Assembly: GCA_964575575.1 (NCBI GenBank) | Contig: CAZNQQ010000006.1 | Location: 1 to 35,573, forward strand | Direction of reading: 5' to 3' | From: UBA2163 sp964575575 | GTDB taxonomy: Bacteria > Patescibacteriota > Minisyncoccia > Phycocordibacterales > UBA2163 | Length of the DNA: 35,573 nucleotides | Shown: in pieces, positions 8,227 to 14,700 of the stretch | Position numbering within the stretch: the stretch's first letter is position 1 | Layout: the number at the start of each line of letters is the position of its first letter | Made by a program: the position numbers and the translations under genes | Notes under the pieces: model-generated | What the model saw: only the letters and a program-made list of their open reading frames with translations | Told to the model about the DNA's origin: nothing | Databases searched by the model: none

Positions 8227-8690
8227 ATATTGTGCGACGCTTAAATATTAATTTTGTTGGTAGGGTATAGAGAAGGGTAGAAAGTGGTAAATAAATCGAC
8301 CTGCAGGACGTTTTTATAGGTACTAGGGTACCAGTAAGTGTTGGTCGTGGAAGCGTTATTTTTAGTGGAAATTTCAAAAAAACTTTTTTTGGATAAAATC
8401 TATAAAATAAATTTCATGCATACCTGAACAAGGGAATTGTCAAAAGAGTTTTTTAATATACTCGTTGAACTGCTTTATATGATACATACGACGCGCAAAA
8501 TGCGTCTATAAGAACTTTTCCTGTTTAAAGGGAAGGATGTTAAGGGGACTTTATACCTTTTGTTTAATTATATACGTCGGAAAAGATATATTGTACGACA
8601 CTTATATAAATTAATCATCTCGGCAAAACGATACCTCCCCTTTTAAAAACAGGGTGAATTATTTAAAATCTAAAGTTGCAACACATACAA
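8227..8690. other. Unexplained, apparently non-coding stretch
   Basis: No frame on either strand gives a credible protein. One stretch at 8298-8394 reads DVFIGTRVPVSVGRGSVIFS in one frame but is closed by stops on both sides, so it may be a gene remnant or chance. The opening ATATTGTGCGACGCTTA (8227) has a related copy ATATTGTACGACACTTA (about 8588), and ACGACGC occurs a third time in a hairpin GACGC-GCAAAAT-GCGTC near 8490. A small GGTAC-TAGG-GTACC hairpin sits near 8320. I looked for tmRNA, RNase P RNA and SRP RNA core motifs and found none. It could be a structured RNA, a decayed gene or a wrong join after the gap. Confidence 0.4.
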
Positions 8691-8730
8691 CAAAAACAAC
8701 GCACACATTTCTGTGTACGTTGTTTTTTCT
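8691..8730 (-). terminator. Bidirectional Rho-independent terminator
   Basis: CAACG-C-ACACA, a TTTC loop, then TGTGT-A-CGTTG, flanked by AAAAA on the left and TTTTTT on the right, so it can work on both strands. It serves the lysozyme-like gene on the minus strand and anything transcribed rightward from the gap. Confidence 0.8.
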
Positions 8731-8738
8731 TTATTAAA

Positions 8739-9206
8739 TTATCTCTTAGCTATATGATTCTCAACTCCCCAACATTTGGAAGATGCAAGCCATGGACTAG
8801 TCCCCTCTTTTTCGAAGAGGTACGTCGCATAATCTATGTTACCTTCAAGCGTATATAAATTGATACCTAGCCTATCTGCAGTGTCGCCATGGTAATACTC
8901 ATTGATTTGCATTACCCCGACATCAGACTTATTAACCATGCCTCTTATTATATCGCCGTTTTTTCCAAATTGCCGGAATTCTGATTCACATTTGGCAACC
9001 TCTGCCATCACCGGATAATTTTTAAAGTGCTTTCGTACGTATTCCTCAACAGTTGGAGATTCTATGAATCTCGTATTTTCTTGAGGTCTACTTCCCTTTT
9101 GTTCTATTACAGAAGCTTCTACAAGAGGAGCTGAAGTAGTAGAACCAAGAAGCGTTACGATTAATATTGCTATTTCTATGATAAGCCGTTTTTTAGTATT
9201 GTTAAT
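8739..9206 (-). CDS. Exported lysozyme-like / lytic transglycosylase-like protein (non-standard start)
   Basis: The core is certain: AKCESEFRQF with a catalytic-type Glu, NKSDVGVMQIN, then YHGDTADRLGI and PWLASSKCWG, the pattern of small SLT/lysozyme-fold muramidases that cut glycan strands. The first in-frame ATG (9008) would remove the signal peptide. The frame is open up to 9212 and reads NNTKKRLIIEIAILIVTLLG, a convincing signal sequence, then a ~50-residue linker containing TVEEYVRKHF. No ATG, GTG or TTG occurs in that frame between the stop at 9213-9215 and 9011, so the start must be a rare codon (ATT at 9204-9206 is my choice) or the sequence has a frameshift. A promoter plus hairpin lies just upstream. 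Likely role: local opening of the cell wall, outside the membrane. Confidence 0.75.
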   Translation of the reverse strand: MNNTKKRLIIEIAILIVTLLGSTTSAPLVEASVIEQKGSRPQENTRFIESPTVEEYVRKHFKNYPVMAEVAKCESEFRQFGKNGDIIRGMVNKSDVGVMQINEYYHGDTADRLGINLYTLEGNIDYATYLFEKEGTSPWLASSKCWGVENHIAKR

Positions 9207-9230
9207 ACCTTTTTAGAGCAAAGCCCTATA

Positions 9231-9257
9231 AAAGCAAAAAGCCGACCGAAGTCGACT
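9231..9257 (-). terminator. UUCG-loop intrinsic terminator / attenuator before the lysozyme-like gene
   Basis: On the minus strand AGTCGAC-TTCG-GTCGGCT forms a seven-pair stem closed by a C(UUCG)G tetraloop and is followed by TTTTTGCTTT. It lies about 50 bases after the DoxX stop, so it can end that operon. It also lies within ~10-27 bases of the -10 of the promoter at 9267-9294, so it could act as an attenuator. Confidence 0.8.
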
Positions 9258-9266
9258 CCTGTACCT

Positions 9267-9294
9267 ATCATAGCATACTGTCAAGATTTGTCAA
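9267..9294 (-). promoter_or_regulatory. Strong sigma-70-type promoter upstream of the UUCG hairpin
   Basis: On the minus strand TTGACA (9289-9294), 16 bases, TATGAT (9267-9272). A second TTGACA lies at 9279-9284, ten bases away, too close to use this -10. It is the best consensus promoter in the window, yet its transcript would meet a terminator almost at once. Confidence 0.65.
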
Positions 9295-9305
9295 GTCCTA
9301 TAAAA

Positions 9306-9755
9306 CTAGCTCTTTATATGGCTTTTAAACAGCCCAGAGAGGCTCCAAATATGGTTTGAACTCATGCTGGCAAGCACTAGAAACGCTAAAGCATAGATAA
9401 TATGCTCATCTACAAGATACGCATGCTCACCTACTTTTGGAAATGTAAGCCCTGGAAAGTAGTACAAAAGCATCATTAACGCTCCTAAGTACGCACTGAA
9501 CCGTACTATAAGCCCAAGGATTAAAGCTGCGCCAATGAGCGTAAGCCCCCACTCGTTTAAGAAGTCTACTATAGGAAGTATGTTGGGTGACGCCAACCAT
9601 GCATAAAATTCTGGAAATGTTTTTGCATTGTTTAGAAAGCCACCAGCTGACCACTCTGGATTAGTGACTTTTGTAAGACCTGCGTATAGAAACAACCAAC
9701 CTAATGCTAATCGCAGTAAAAGTATTGCTGTATCTGTTTTAATTATTCGTTTCAT
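9306..9755 (-). CDS. DoxX-family membrane protein
   Basis: About 149 residues from the ATG at 9753-9755; a TTG at 9767 would add four residues (MKII). Four membrane segments; the first is TAILLLRLALGWLFLYAGLT, typical of the DoxX/DoxD/MauE-like superfamily, followed by a loop with NPEWSAGGFL and VDFLNEWGLTLIGAALILG. DoxX-type proteins are linked to quinone-dependent redox or thiol metabolism in some bacteria, but the exact activity here is unknown. It overlaps the VKOR gene by 17 bases and is the last gene of the operon. The pairing with VKOR suggests membrane redox work, as inference. Confidence 0.8.
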   Translation of the reverse strand: MKRIIKTDTAILLLRLALGWLFLYAGLTKVTNPEWSAGGFLNNAKTFPEFYAWLASPNILPIVDFLNEWGLTLIGAALILGLIVRFSAYLGALMMLLYYFPGLTFPKVGEHAYLVDEHIIYALAFLVLASMSSNHIWSLSGLFKSHIKS

Positions 9756-10191
9756 AATTATTTTCAATTTTTAGACTATTATCTTTAGATTTTAACATTG
9801 AAATAAGCGTCAGTATAAAAATAGTTGTGGATAATATTGCAGAAAGCATACAATATGAACAAATAGATTCTAATATAAACAACTGCGTGTATACAAACCA
9901 CATAGACATTAGGAATCCCACGCCAGATAGCCCGAGTAGAGACATTAGAAACTTTTTATTCTTTGATCTCAAATATAAAACAGACAGGACAAGTACTGCT
10001 ACATAGAAAATAATCCCGAGTACAGCAACTGGCATACCAAATATCGTAGAATATTCACTTGTGGTTACAAAATCACACCCTTCGAATATAGAGCAGTTAA
10101 TGTTGTCGTGAGTAAATCGTTTTATGGTTAAGTATGCAGTATCAAAGATACCAATGATACTCAATATCAATGTGGTGATTATAATTTTCAT
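9739..10191 (-). CDS. VKOR-family disulfide-forming membrane protein
   Basis: 150 residues, four to five membrane segments. It has the loop cysteine pair CSIFEGC followed by DFVTTSEYSTIFGMPVAVLG, with the serine and the GxPxAxLG pattern of bacterial VKOR, and the quinone-side CxxC in SICSYCMLSA. Bacterial VKOR homologs reoxidise a DsbA-like thioredoxin and pass electrons to quinone, so they replace DsbB. No thioredoxin domain is fused and no DsbA is in this window. Cysteine-rich exported proteins (members A and C) are encoded nearby and are candidate final substrates (inference). The gene starts five bases after the ROK stop, with no Shine-Dalgarno. Confidence 0.9.
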   Translation of the reverse strand: MKIIITTLILSIIGIFDTAYLTIKRFTHDNINCSIFEGCDFVTTSEYSTIFGMPVAVLGIIFYVAVLVLSVLYLRSKNKKFLMSLLGLSGVGFLMSMWFVYTQLFILESICSYCMLSAILSTTIFILTLISMLKSKDNSLKIENNYETNN

Positions 10192-10196
10192 TTATA

Positions 10197-11030
10197 CTAT
10201 TCTAACTTTTTCTGCTGTTTTATGAAAGCAAGCGCTCCGTGAAGACCGCCAAAGTCTTCGAGCTTTGCCTTTTTGATCTCTGGAAGCTCTGGAAATTTGG
10301 TATTAATCTCTGTTAGATATTTTTTGACTACTTCTACGTCTATAGCTGGATCCCCTATTATCATAGCACCACCGAGCACTACAACATCTGGAGACCACTG
10401 CAATATTATATTGTATAACCCATATGCGAGATAATGCGCAAGTTCGTCCCAGATTTTTGGATCTGTCACCTCACGAGCTTTCTTACCCATTCTCTTTTCA
10501 AGCGCAGTACCTGACACAAGATTTTCCAAGCTTACTGGATCGCCTCCTTCTTTAATATCTATAATCTGATGCCCTGGTTCAAATCCAAATCTGTTTTCAT
10601 CTATCTCTCCATTCACGAAACGCGCTCCACCGACACCAGTACTTACTGTTATATATACACCTATCTCTACTCCCTGTCCTGCGCCATTGTGCATCTCTCC
10701 AAGACCAACCAGTGCAGTGTCGTTCTCTAGAACCACTGGTGCTCCAACTATTTTCTCAAGTTCTTCTTTAAGAGGTTTGTTGTCCCACAGAGGCAAGACT
10801 GAAGAATTCACTATCATTGTTTTCTCTTTGTTAAAAGGCCCACGCATACCTCCCACCACCATGTCAATTTTCTCACCACTTGAAAGATCATCTGCTATTT
10901 CTTTAAACACCTTCATAGCTTCATCAAAATCTTTAGGAGTCTCTACAACTTTTGGCTCGGCAAAACTCTCGCCGTCTTTGGACAGCGCCAACCTCATCTT
11001 TGTCCCTCCGATATCAAATAGTAAATACAT
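10197..11030 (-). CDS. ROK-family sugar kinase
   Basis: 277 residues. The N-terminal phosphate-binding motif is FDIGGTKMRLAL; LENDTALVGLGEMHNGAG contains the catalytic-type Asp; TVSTGVGGARFVNGEI and GGAMIIGD follow in family order. The Cys-rich zinc motif (CxCGxxGCxE) of many ROK proteins is absent: the stretch after GHQI reads IDIKEGGDPVSLENLVSG. ROK kinases phosphorylate glucose, N-acetylmannosamine or similar sugars with ATP in the cytoplasm. Since it follows a phosphoglucose/phosphomannose isomerase by one base, a glucokinase-like role is likely. Substrate not proven. Confidence 0.85.
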   Translation of the reverse strand: MYLLFDIGGTKMRLALSKDGESFAEPKVVETPKDFDEAMKVFKEIADDLSSGEKIDMVVGGMRGPFNKEKTMIVNSSVLPLWDNKPLKEELEKIVGAPVVLENDTALVGLGEMHNGAGQGVEIGVYITVSTGVGGARFVNGEIDENRFGFEPGHQIIDIKEGGDPVSLENLVSGTALEKRMGKKAREVTDPKIWDELAHYLAYGLYNIILQWSPDVVVLGGAMIIGDPAIDVEVVKKYLTEINTKFPELPEIKKAKLEDFGGLHGALAFIKQQKKLE

Positions 11031-11031
11031 A

Positions 11032-12009
11032 TTATTTAATCAACTTTTTAAACTCTTCTATTGTCGACACGTTTTCTGGATTCTGTCCGTATATTTCTGC
11101 TATATAATACGCTGTCCAATCTGCAAGGATTAGCGATGCAAATACTTTGTGGTATTTGTCTTTTCCCTCTATCTCTATTGCGTCCACTGACAGTCCTTTA
11201 TCTTTATACATCTTCTCTAACACTTCCATTCTCTTCCCCACTCTCTCATCATCATCTTCGTCTTTTAAAATTATGAAATGAAAATTCTTTGATAATTCTT
11301 CTACAGAATATCCCTCCAACTCATTGTGATTCATCTCTGGTAGTACATTATAAAACGCAGGCACCTTCCCCGTTTCGTTGAGCTTTATCTTCCAGTTGTA
11401 GGCTATTGGTTGATTGCGTGTAGAAGAATAGATTACAGGCACTTTGCTTTTTAATTTCTCTGCTAACTCTTTTCCCTTTTCTTCATATTCTGTTGGATCT
11501 AAAGTCTGAGACAAATTGCTCAACTCTTCTAAAGTATCTTCGTCCCCTATTACTTTTAAAAGTGCTTTTAGAGAATACCCAAGTGCATTTCTTGGTTGTA
11601 TGTCTGTGTCTGGTATTTGTATATATGGAGTTGCGTCTTCTTTTGCAAGTTCTATAAGTTCACCACCTGTTGACACAACAGCTGATGTTAAGTCTTTTTT
11701 TATTATATTTTCACGGACGTCTATAGTCTCTTCTGCATCTGTAACTTCTTCAGTGTTACCAGAATACGAGCTAAGTATTATCAGGTTCTCTGAAAGTTCT
11801 TTGGCAGATACTGCTGGTAGTCCGTAGTCTCTATGAATCGTAAGGTCAAGCTCGGGCTTCCATATCTTTAAAAGCCCTGCCGCCAAATGCGAACCGCCCA
11901 TACCTGCAACTATAAACTTGTCTTTGCGTTCAAGCTTGTCAGCGTTTACAACACTAGGTTCATACTCAAACTGTTTATTAAAATTTTTAATAGCTTCTTT
12001 CATATTCAT
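11032..12009 (-). CDS. Bifunctional phosphoglucose/phosphomannose isomerase-like SIS protein
   Basis: 325 residues with two SIS domains. VAGMGGSHLAAGLLK (~residue 34) and LSSYSGNTEEVTDAEE (~79) are typical of the PGI/PMI family, as are AVVSTGGELIELA, PRNALGYSLKALL and the C-terminal MNHNELEGY (His/Glu active-site region). The family interconverts fructose-6-phosphate with glucose-6-phosphate and mannose-6-phosphate. The start is the ATG at 12007-12009 because an extended -10 stands seven bases upstream; a second ATG lies two codons in. It heads the operon of isomerase, ROK kinase, VKOR and DoxX. Confidence 0.88.
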   Translation of the reverse strand: MNMKEAIKNFNKQFEYEPSVVNADKLERKDKFIVAGMGGSHLAAGLLKIWKPELDLTIHRDYGLPAVSAKELSENLIILSSYSGNTEEVTDAEETIDVRENIIKKDLTSAVVSTGGELIELAKEDATPYIQIPDTDIQPRNALGYSLKALLKVIGDEDTLEELSNLSQTLDPTEYEEKGKELAEKLKSKVPVIYSSTRNQPIAYNWKIKLNETGKVPAFYNVLPEMNHNELEGYSVEELSKNFHFIILKDEDDDERVGKRMEVLEKMYKDKGLSVDAIEIEGKDKYHKVFASLILADWTAYYIAEIYGQNPENVSTIEEFKKLIK

Positions 12010-12016
12010 TATTTAT

Positions 12017-12025
12017 ATTATATCA
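12017..12025 (-). promoter_or_regulatory. Extended -10 promoter of the isomerase operon
   Basis: On the minus strand TGATATAAT ends seven bases before the ATG. There is no Shine-Dalgarno and no clear -35. Confidence 0.6.
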
Positions 12026-12057
12026 CACCATATGGATTCCTTGAGACATAATAAAAA

Positions 12058-12105
12058 CCAGTGATTTTTTTAGATTAAATTTAATTAATCCAATCAAATC
12101 ACTGG
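12058..12105 (-). terminator. Two-storey hairpin terminator of the transglutaminase-like gene
   Basis: Outer arms CCAGTGATTT (12058-12067) and AAATCACTGG (12096-12105) enclose an inner stem GATTAA/TTAATC (12073-12078, 12085-12090). On the minus strand TTTTTATTAT follows, which fits an intrinsic terminator for the gene ending at 12126. Confidence 0.7.
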
Positions 12106-12125
12106 CTCTACGCACTTCTTCTAAT

Positions 12126-12950
12126 TCAAAGTCCAATCTCTATTCTCCCTTCTCTCTTGATTCTACCAAGCAACCCGTGAAGTTTCCTGAATAATTTATG
12201 AATCTCCTTTTCTACAATTACTGTAAATTGTACTGTGTTACTACTGTGTCGCAACTTAAACGTTGGCTCCATAGCTATAAATTCATTATTTATAGATTTT
12301 AACCTATGTGCCAAATTAATATGTGAATATGTTGCTCCGACATACTTATTGTCATTTTCTTGTAGTTCTACACAATGTAGTCCAGCAGATTCTTTAAAAG
12401 CTTCCAGGCTCTCAAAACCAGATTCAATCTTATACAAACAATTTAATTCCAAATTTGATATTGTAAGTATTGATTTTCTTACTTCTGTTTTTTCAACAAC
12501 ATCTACTGGTATTATACCGTTCCAGCCTTTAGTAAAACATTCTAAAACATATTCCTTATCTTCTTTGTCTACTAATTTACACCAAACATGTGCTTTTGCA
12601 ATTCCAGATTCTTTGTTAATTACCCACCCCCAAACAATCTCTACTTCTTCAAGTTCAGGTGGTAAGTGTGAAAGAAATAAAAACGCTCCATCTTCACAAT
12701 CACCTCCACCTAACGCTTTTGTGTCTTTGGGTGTTTGCCAAGAATCAACTTTTGGATCTTCAGGAATATACCTAATATTAAAAGTAACATCTTTGTATGC
12801 TCTATAAACATACTTTCCATACTTAAATGTTTCTGTGCACCATTTCTCATACCATTGATTACTTGGTTTATTCTTACTATCACTATAGACAAATCGTGGA
12901 ACTACTATTATGACAAACGACAAAATCAGTAAATAAAACTTTTTCTTCAT
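12126..12950 (-). CDS. Exported transglutaminase-like cysteine peptidase-fold protein
   Basis: 274 residues. The signal peptide is MKKKFYLLILSFVIIVVPRF, probably cleaved near VYSDS. The core GGGDCEDGAFLF (~residue 83) supplies the nucleophile Cys, AHVWC (~119) the His, and the strand after it (YVLECFTKGWNGI) may carry the third residue. This is the arrangement of bacterial transglutaminase-like proteases. The C-terminal ~120 residues have no motif I recognise. The protein should act outside the membrane; substrate unknown. The gene stands apart: it has a perfect AGGAGG eight bases before ATG, its own terminator, and it is the only gene here that I saw ending in TGA. These traits may mark recent acquisition (inference). 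Confidence 0.75.
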   Translation of the reverse strand: MKKKFYLLILSFVIIVVPRFVYSDSKNKPSNQWYEKWCTETFKYGKYVYRAYKDVTFNIRYIPEDPKVDSWQTPKDTKALGGGDCEDGAFLFLSHLPPELEEVEIVWGWVINKESGIAKAHVWCKLVDKEDKEYVLECFTKGWNGIIPVDVVEKTEVRKSILTISNLELNCLYKIESGFESLEAFKESAGLHCVELQENDNKYVGATYSHINLAHRLKSINNEFIAMEPTFKLRHSSNTVQFTVIVEKEIHKLFRKLHGLLGRIKREGRIEIGL

Positions 12951-12958
12951 TTTTACAT

Positions 12959-12964
12959 CCTCCT
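12959..12964 (-). promoter_or_regulatory. Perfect Shine-Dalgarno AGGAGG
   Basis: On the minus strand, eight bases before the ATG of the transglutaminase-like gene. It is the strongest ribosome-binding site in the window and decides the start. Confidence 0.85.
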
Positions 12965-13081
12965 AAAAAGATTAAAAAACGAAACGTTTACCACTGTCTA
13001 TTTATACTCTATCACTGGTATATATTAAGTCAATAACTTACTAGCATTGCTAATTTATATTGTAGCAAGGTCGGACCTTTC

Positions 13082-13090
13082 TGTGGATAA
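13082..13090 (-). promoter_or_regulatory. TTATCCACA motif after the sunset-domain gene
   Basis: On the minus strand the motif stands four bases after the TAA of the gene at 13095-13493, in the same sense as the copies after gltX and cysS. Confidence 0.5.
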
Positions 13091-13094
13091 CTAT

Positions 13095-13493
13095 TTATTC
13101 AAGTCCTTTGCAGTTGGCAGCTGGGGTATAGCCGGCTTTGCGAGCTTCGTCTGTGGAGTCAAACCAGACCTTGTTTTTCTCTGATATTCTCTTCCCTCCT
13201 GAACACCACGGAAAGTGGTATTTAGAGCCGTTTTTAGAGGCTACAAGGAGGCCTTGGGCTGTAGTAGGTATATCTGTGCCACTTACTGCTTTTCCAGCGT
13301 TTAGGGCACTTGCAGAGAGATATTCTGGGTATTCTATCCTTACAGCTTCCCCACTATCCTCTATTAGAGACAGCCTTCCTAAGCCAAAACCTGCAAATCC
13401 AACGAGTATTATAATAGCTATAGTATAGAGCTCGCTACGAGACAAATCATCAAGCTTTTGCTTGCTTTTCTTGAAGAATTCTGATATATTCAT
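13095..13493 (-). CDS. Membrane-anchored sunset-domain protein
   Basis: 132 residues from MNISEFFKK at 13493; the longer frame would overlap rpmA. One membrane segment (ELYTIAIIILVGFAGFGLG, ~residues 21-40), a short linker, then a C-terminal domain with KYHFPWCSGGKRI, VWFDSTDEARKAGYTPA and NCKGLE. This is the pattern of the sunset/Ada-type small zinc domain (first Cys in CSG, second in NC), often found at the end of exported nucleases and envelope proteins. The usual PCxxC is changed to PAANC. Probably anchored with the small domain outside. Function unknown. It diverges from rpmA with only 19 bases between the start codons. Confidence 0.75.
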   Translation of the reverse strand: MNISEFFKKSKQKLDDLSRSELYTIAIIILVGFAGFGLGRLSLIEDSGEAVRIEYPEYLSASALNAGKAVSGTDIPTTAQGLLVASKNGSKYHFPWCSGGKRISEKNKVWFDSTDEARKAGYTPAANCKGLE

Positions 13494-13512
13494 ACTTACA
13501 TTATAAACAATT
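13494..13512. promoter_or_regulatory. 19-base divergent promoter with overlapping -10 elements
   Basis: Minus strand: TATAAT (13500-13505), six bases before the ATG at 13493. Plus strand: TATAAA (13502-13507), five bases before the ATG of rpmA at 13513. The two -10 elements share 13502-13505. Any -35 contacts would fall inside the opposite coding regions. Confidence 0.5.
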
Positions 13513-13785
13513 ATGGCACATAAAAAAGCTGGAGGTTCAGCAAAAAACCTACGTGATTCAAATCCAAAATATTTGGGCACCAAACTATACTCAGGAGAAA
13601 CCGCTAAAACCGGCTCTGTTATCGTGCGTCAGAGAGGTACTAAGATAATGGCTGGTAAGAATGTAGGTGTAGGTAAAGACCATACTTTGTTTGCTCTAAC
13701 AGAAGGAAAAGTAAACTTCCGCAACACTCGTAAACTCCACTTCGACGGCAAGACAGTCGTCAAAAAAATAGTAGATGTTATTTAA
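13513..13785 (+). CDS. rpmA: Ribosomal protein L27
   Basis: 90 residues. The N-terminus MAHKKAGGSAKNLRDSNPKY and the middle GSVIVRQRGTKIMAGKNVGVG and DHTLFAL are unmistakable. L27 sits near the peptidyl-transferase centre of the 50S subunit. There is no N-terminal cleavage extension of the Firmicutes type. In most bacteria rpmA follows rplU in one operon; here rplU is 6.8 kb away on the other strand. The stop codon overlaps that of rplI on the opposite strand. Confidence 0.97.
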   Translation: MAHKKAGGSAKNLRDSNPKYLGTKLYSGETAKTGSVIVRQRGTKIMAGKNVGVGKDHTLFALTEGKVNFRNTRKLHFDGKTVVKKIVDVI

Positions 13786-14225
13786 ACAGCGTTTATAACC
13801 AACTTAAATACTGCTTTTACTTTTCCTACTTCCGCTGTGATATCAAACTCCCCTGTTTCTTTGACAGGGTGTTTTAGTTTAATATGTTCCGGTTTAAGAT
13901 CTATGTGATCTTGTTTTTTGAGTTCTGCGACTATCTCTTCTACATGAATGCCTTTAAACAAATGTCCTTGTTCGTTTGCCTTCCCTTCCATCTCTACTCG
14001 TGCGTCATTAAGAGAGCGCATGTTTTTCATAAGTAAGTCTTCGTTTATTTGATCTTCAGTTTCTTGGTTTTGTATTGCTTTTTCTAGGTTTTTTATTTTC
14101 TTTGGAGTTGCGGGTTCTGCTAGTCTATTCTTAAATAAAAAGTTCATAGCGTATCCATCTGATACATTTTTGACAGTATTCTTCTGCCCAATCTTCGGAA
14201 CGTCTTTTAGTAAAATTACTTTCAT
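13782..14225 (-). CDS. rplI: Ribosomal protein L9
   Basis: 147 residues. The N-terminal domain is MKVILLKDVPKIGQKNTVKN then VSDGYAMNFLFKNRLAEPAT, the typical L9 signature. A long linking helix and a C-terminal domain with IHVEEIVAELKKQ and HIKLKHPVKETGEFDI follow. L9 binds 23S rRNA at the base of the L1 stalk and helps to keep frame. It converges on rpmA, sharing four bases around a TTTAA, with no terminator hairpin between them. Confidence 0.96.
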   Translation of the reverse strand: MKVILLKDVPKIGQKNTVKNVSDGYAMNFLFKNRLAEPATPKKIKNLEKAIQNQETEDQINEDLLMKNMRSLNDARVEMEGKANEQGHLFKGIHVEEIVAELKKQDHIDLKPEHIKLKHPVKETGEFDITAEVGKVKAVFKLVINAV

Positions 14226-14235
14226 AATAATTTAG

Positions 14236-14241
14236 ATTATA
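14236..14241 (-). promoter_or_regulatory. -10 element of rplI
   Basis: TATAAT on the minus strand, ten bases before the rplI ATG. No Shine-Dalgarno is visible. Confidence 0.5.
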
Positions 14242-14267
14242 CATAAAATAACATTACTTATAAACTC

Positions 14268-14297
14268 TTGACTGATTTCAAATATCTGTGATAAAGT
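14268..14297 (+). promoter_or_regulatory. Promoter of the small membrane protein gene
   Basis: TTGACT (14268-14273), 18-base spacer, TAAAGT (14292-14297). It leaves a normal leader of about 40 bases, unlike the short-leader promoters elsewhere. Confidence 0.45.
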
Positions 14298-14330
14298 ATT
14301 CATAAATATTTAGTACATAATAAATTTATT

Positions 14331-14335
14331 AGGAG
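14331..14335 (+). promoter_or_regulatory. Shine-Dalgarno deciding a TTG start
   Basis: AGGAG, seven bases before TTG at 14343. It supports TTG as the start codon, since no ATG lies near. Confidence 0.7.
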
Positions 14336-14342
14336 ATATAAA

Positions 14343-14624
14343 TTGAAGAAAAAGAAAGTAAAATTATTTTGGTGGTTTCCACTAATTATTTTATTTACAT
14401 TAGGTTTTGCTTTTCTGTTAATGTCGACCAATATTAATACGATACCGCCAAATACAGAAAGTGTGAAAAGTGAAATGTATGGTGCCATAGGATCGATGTT
14501 TTTATTTTTTGGTTTTTTAGTTTTTATATTTGTATTTGCTCAAAATAAATTCGAAAACTGGGTAGCTGATAAAGCTGAACAAACTAAAAAGGAGATTGGA
14601 GTAATTAAAAAAGCTTTTCAATAA
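14343..14624 (+). CDS. Small two-helix membrane protein, unknown function
   Basis: 93 residues starting at TTG. A Lys-rich cytoplasmic N-terminus (KKKKVKLFWW) is followed by a first membrane segment (~residues 10-28), a ~20-residue loop with INTIPPNTESVKSE, a second membrane segment (SMFLFFGFLVFIFVFA, ~50-67) and a charged C-terminal helix (WVADKAEQTKKEIGVIKKAF). No family recognised. The gene is monocistronic with its own promoter, Shine-Dalgarno and terminator. Confidence 0.65.
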   Translation: MKKKKVKLFWWFPLIILFTLGFAFLLMSTNINTIPPNTESVKSEMYGAIGSMFLFFGFLVFIFVFAQNKFENWVADKAEQTKKEIGVIKKAFQ

Positions 14625-14654
14625 TTAATTCTTATTGATTATCCTGTCACCAAA

Positions 14655-14695
14655 CGAGTCGCTAGAGAGAAATCTTTAGTGACTCGATTTTATTT
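14655..14695 (+). terminator. Terminator of the small membrane protein gene
   Basis: CGAGTCGCTA (14655-14664) pairs with TAGTGACTCG (14677-14686) with one G-T pair, followed by ATTTTATTT. Confidence 0.8.
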
Positions 14696-14700
14696 ATAAT

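Noticed and set aside
8087..8377. Minus-strand frame across the third gap
   Set aside because: It is antisense to the M23 domain, crosses N, and has no recognisable protein features.
8227..8690. tmRNA, RNase P RNA or SRP RNA gene
   Set aside because: None of the conserved cores of these RNAs was found on either strand, so the stretch is left unnamed.
9826..9834. Fourth TTATCCACA as a regulatory site
   Set aside because: It lies inside the VKOR coding region and encodes part of a membrane helix, so it is probably chance; it is kept only as a caution for the motif finding.
13494..13583. Longer start for the sunset-domain protein
   Set aside because: It would overlap rpmA on the other strand and remove the normal short cytoplasmic N-terminus before the membrane segment.
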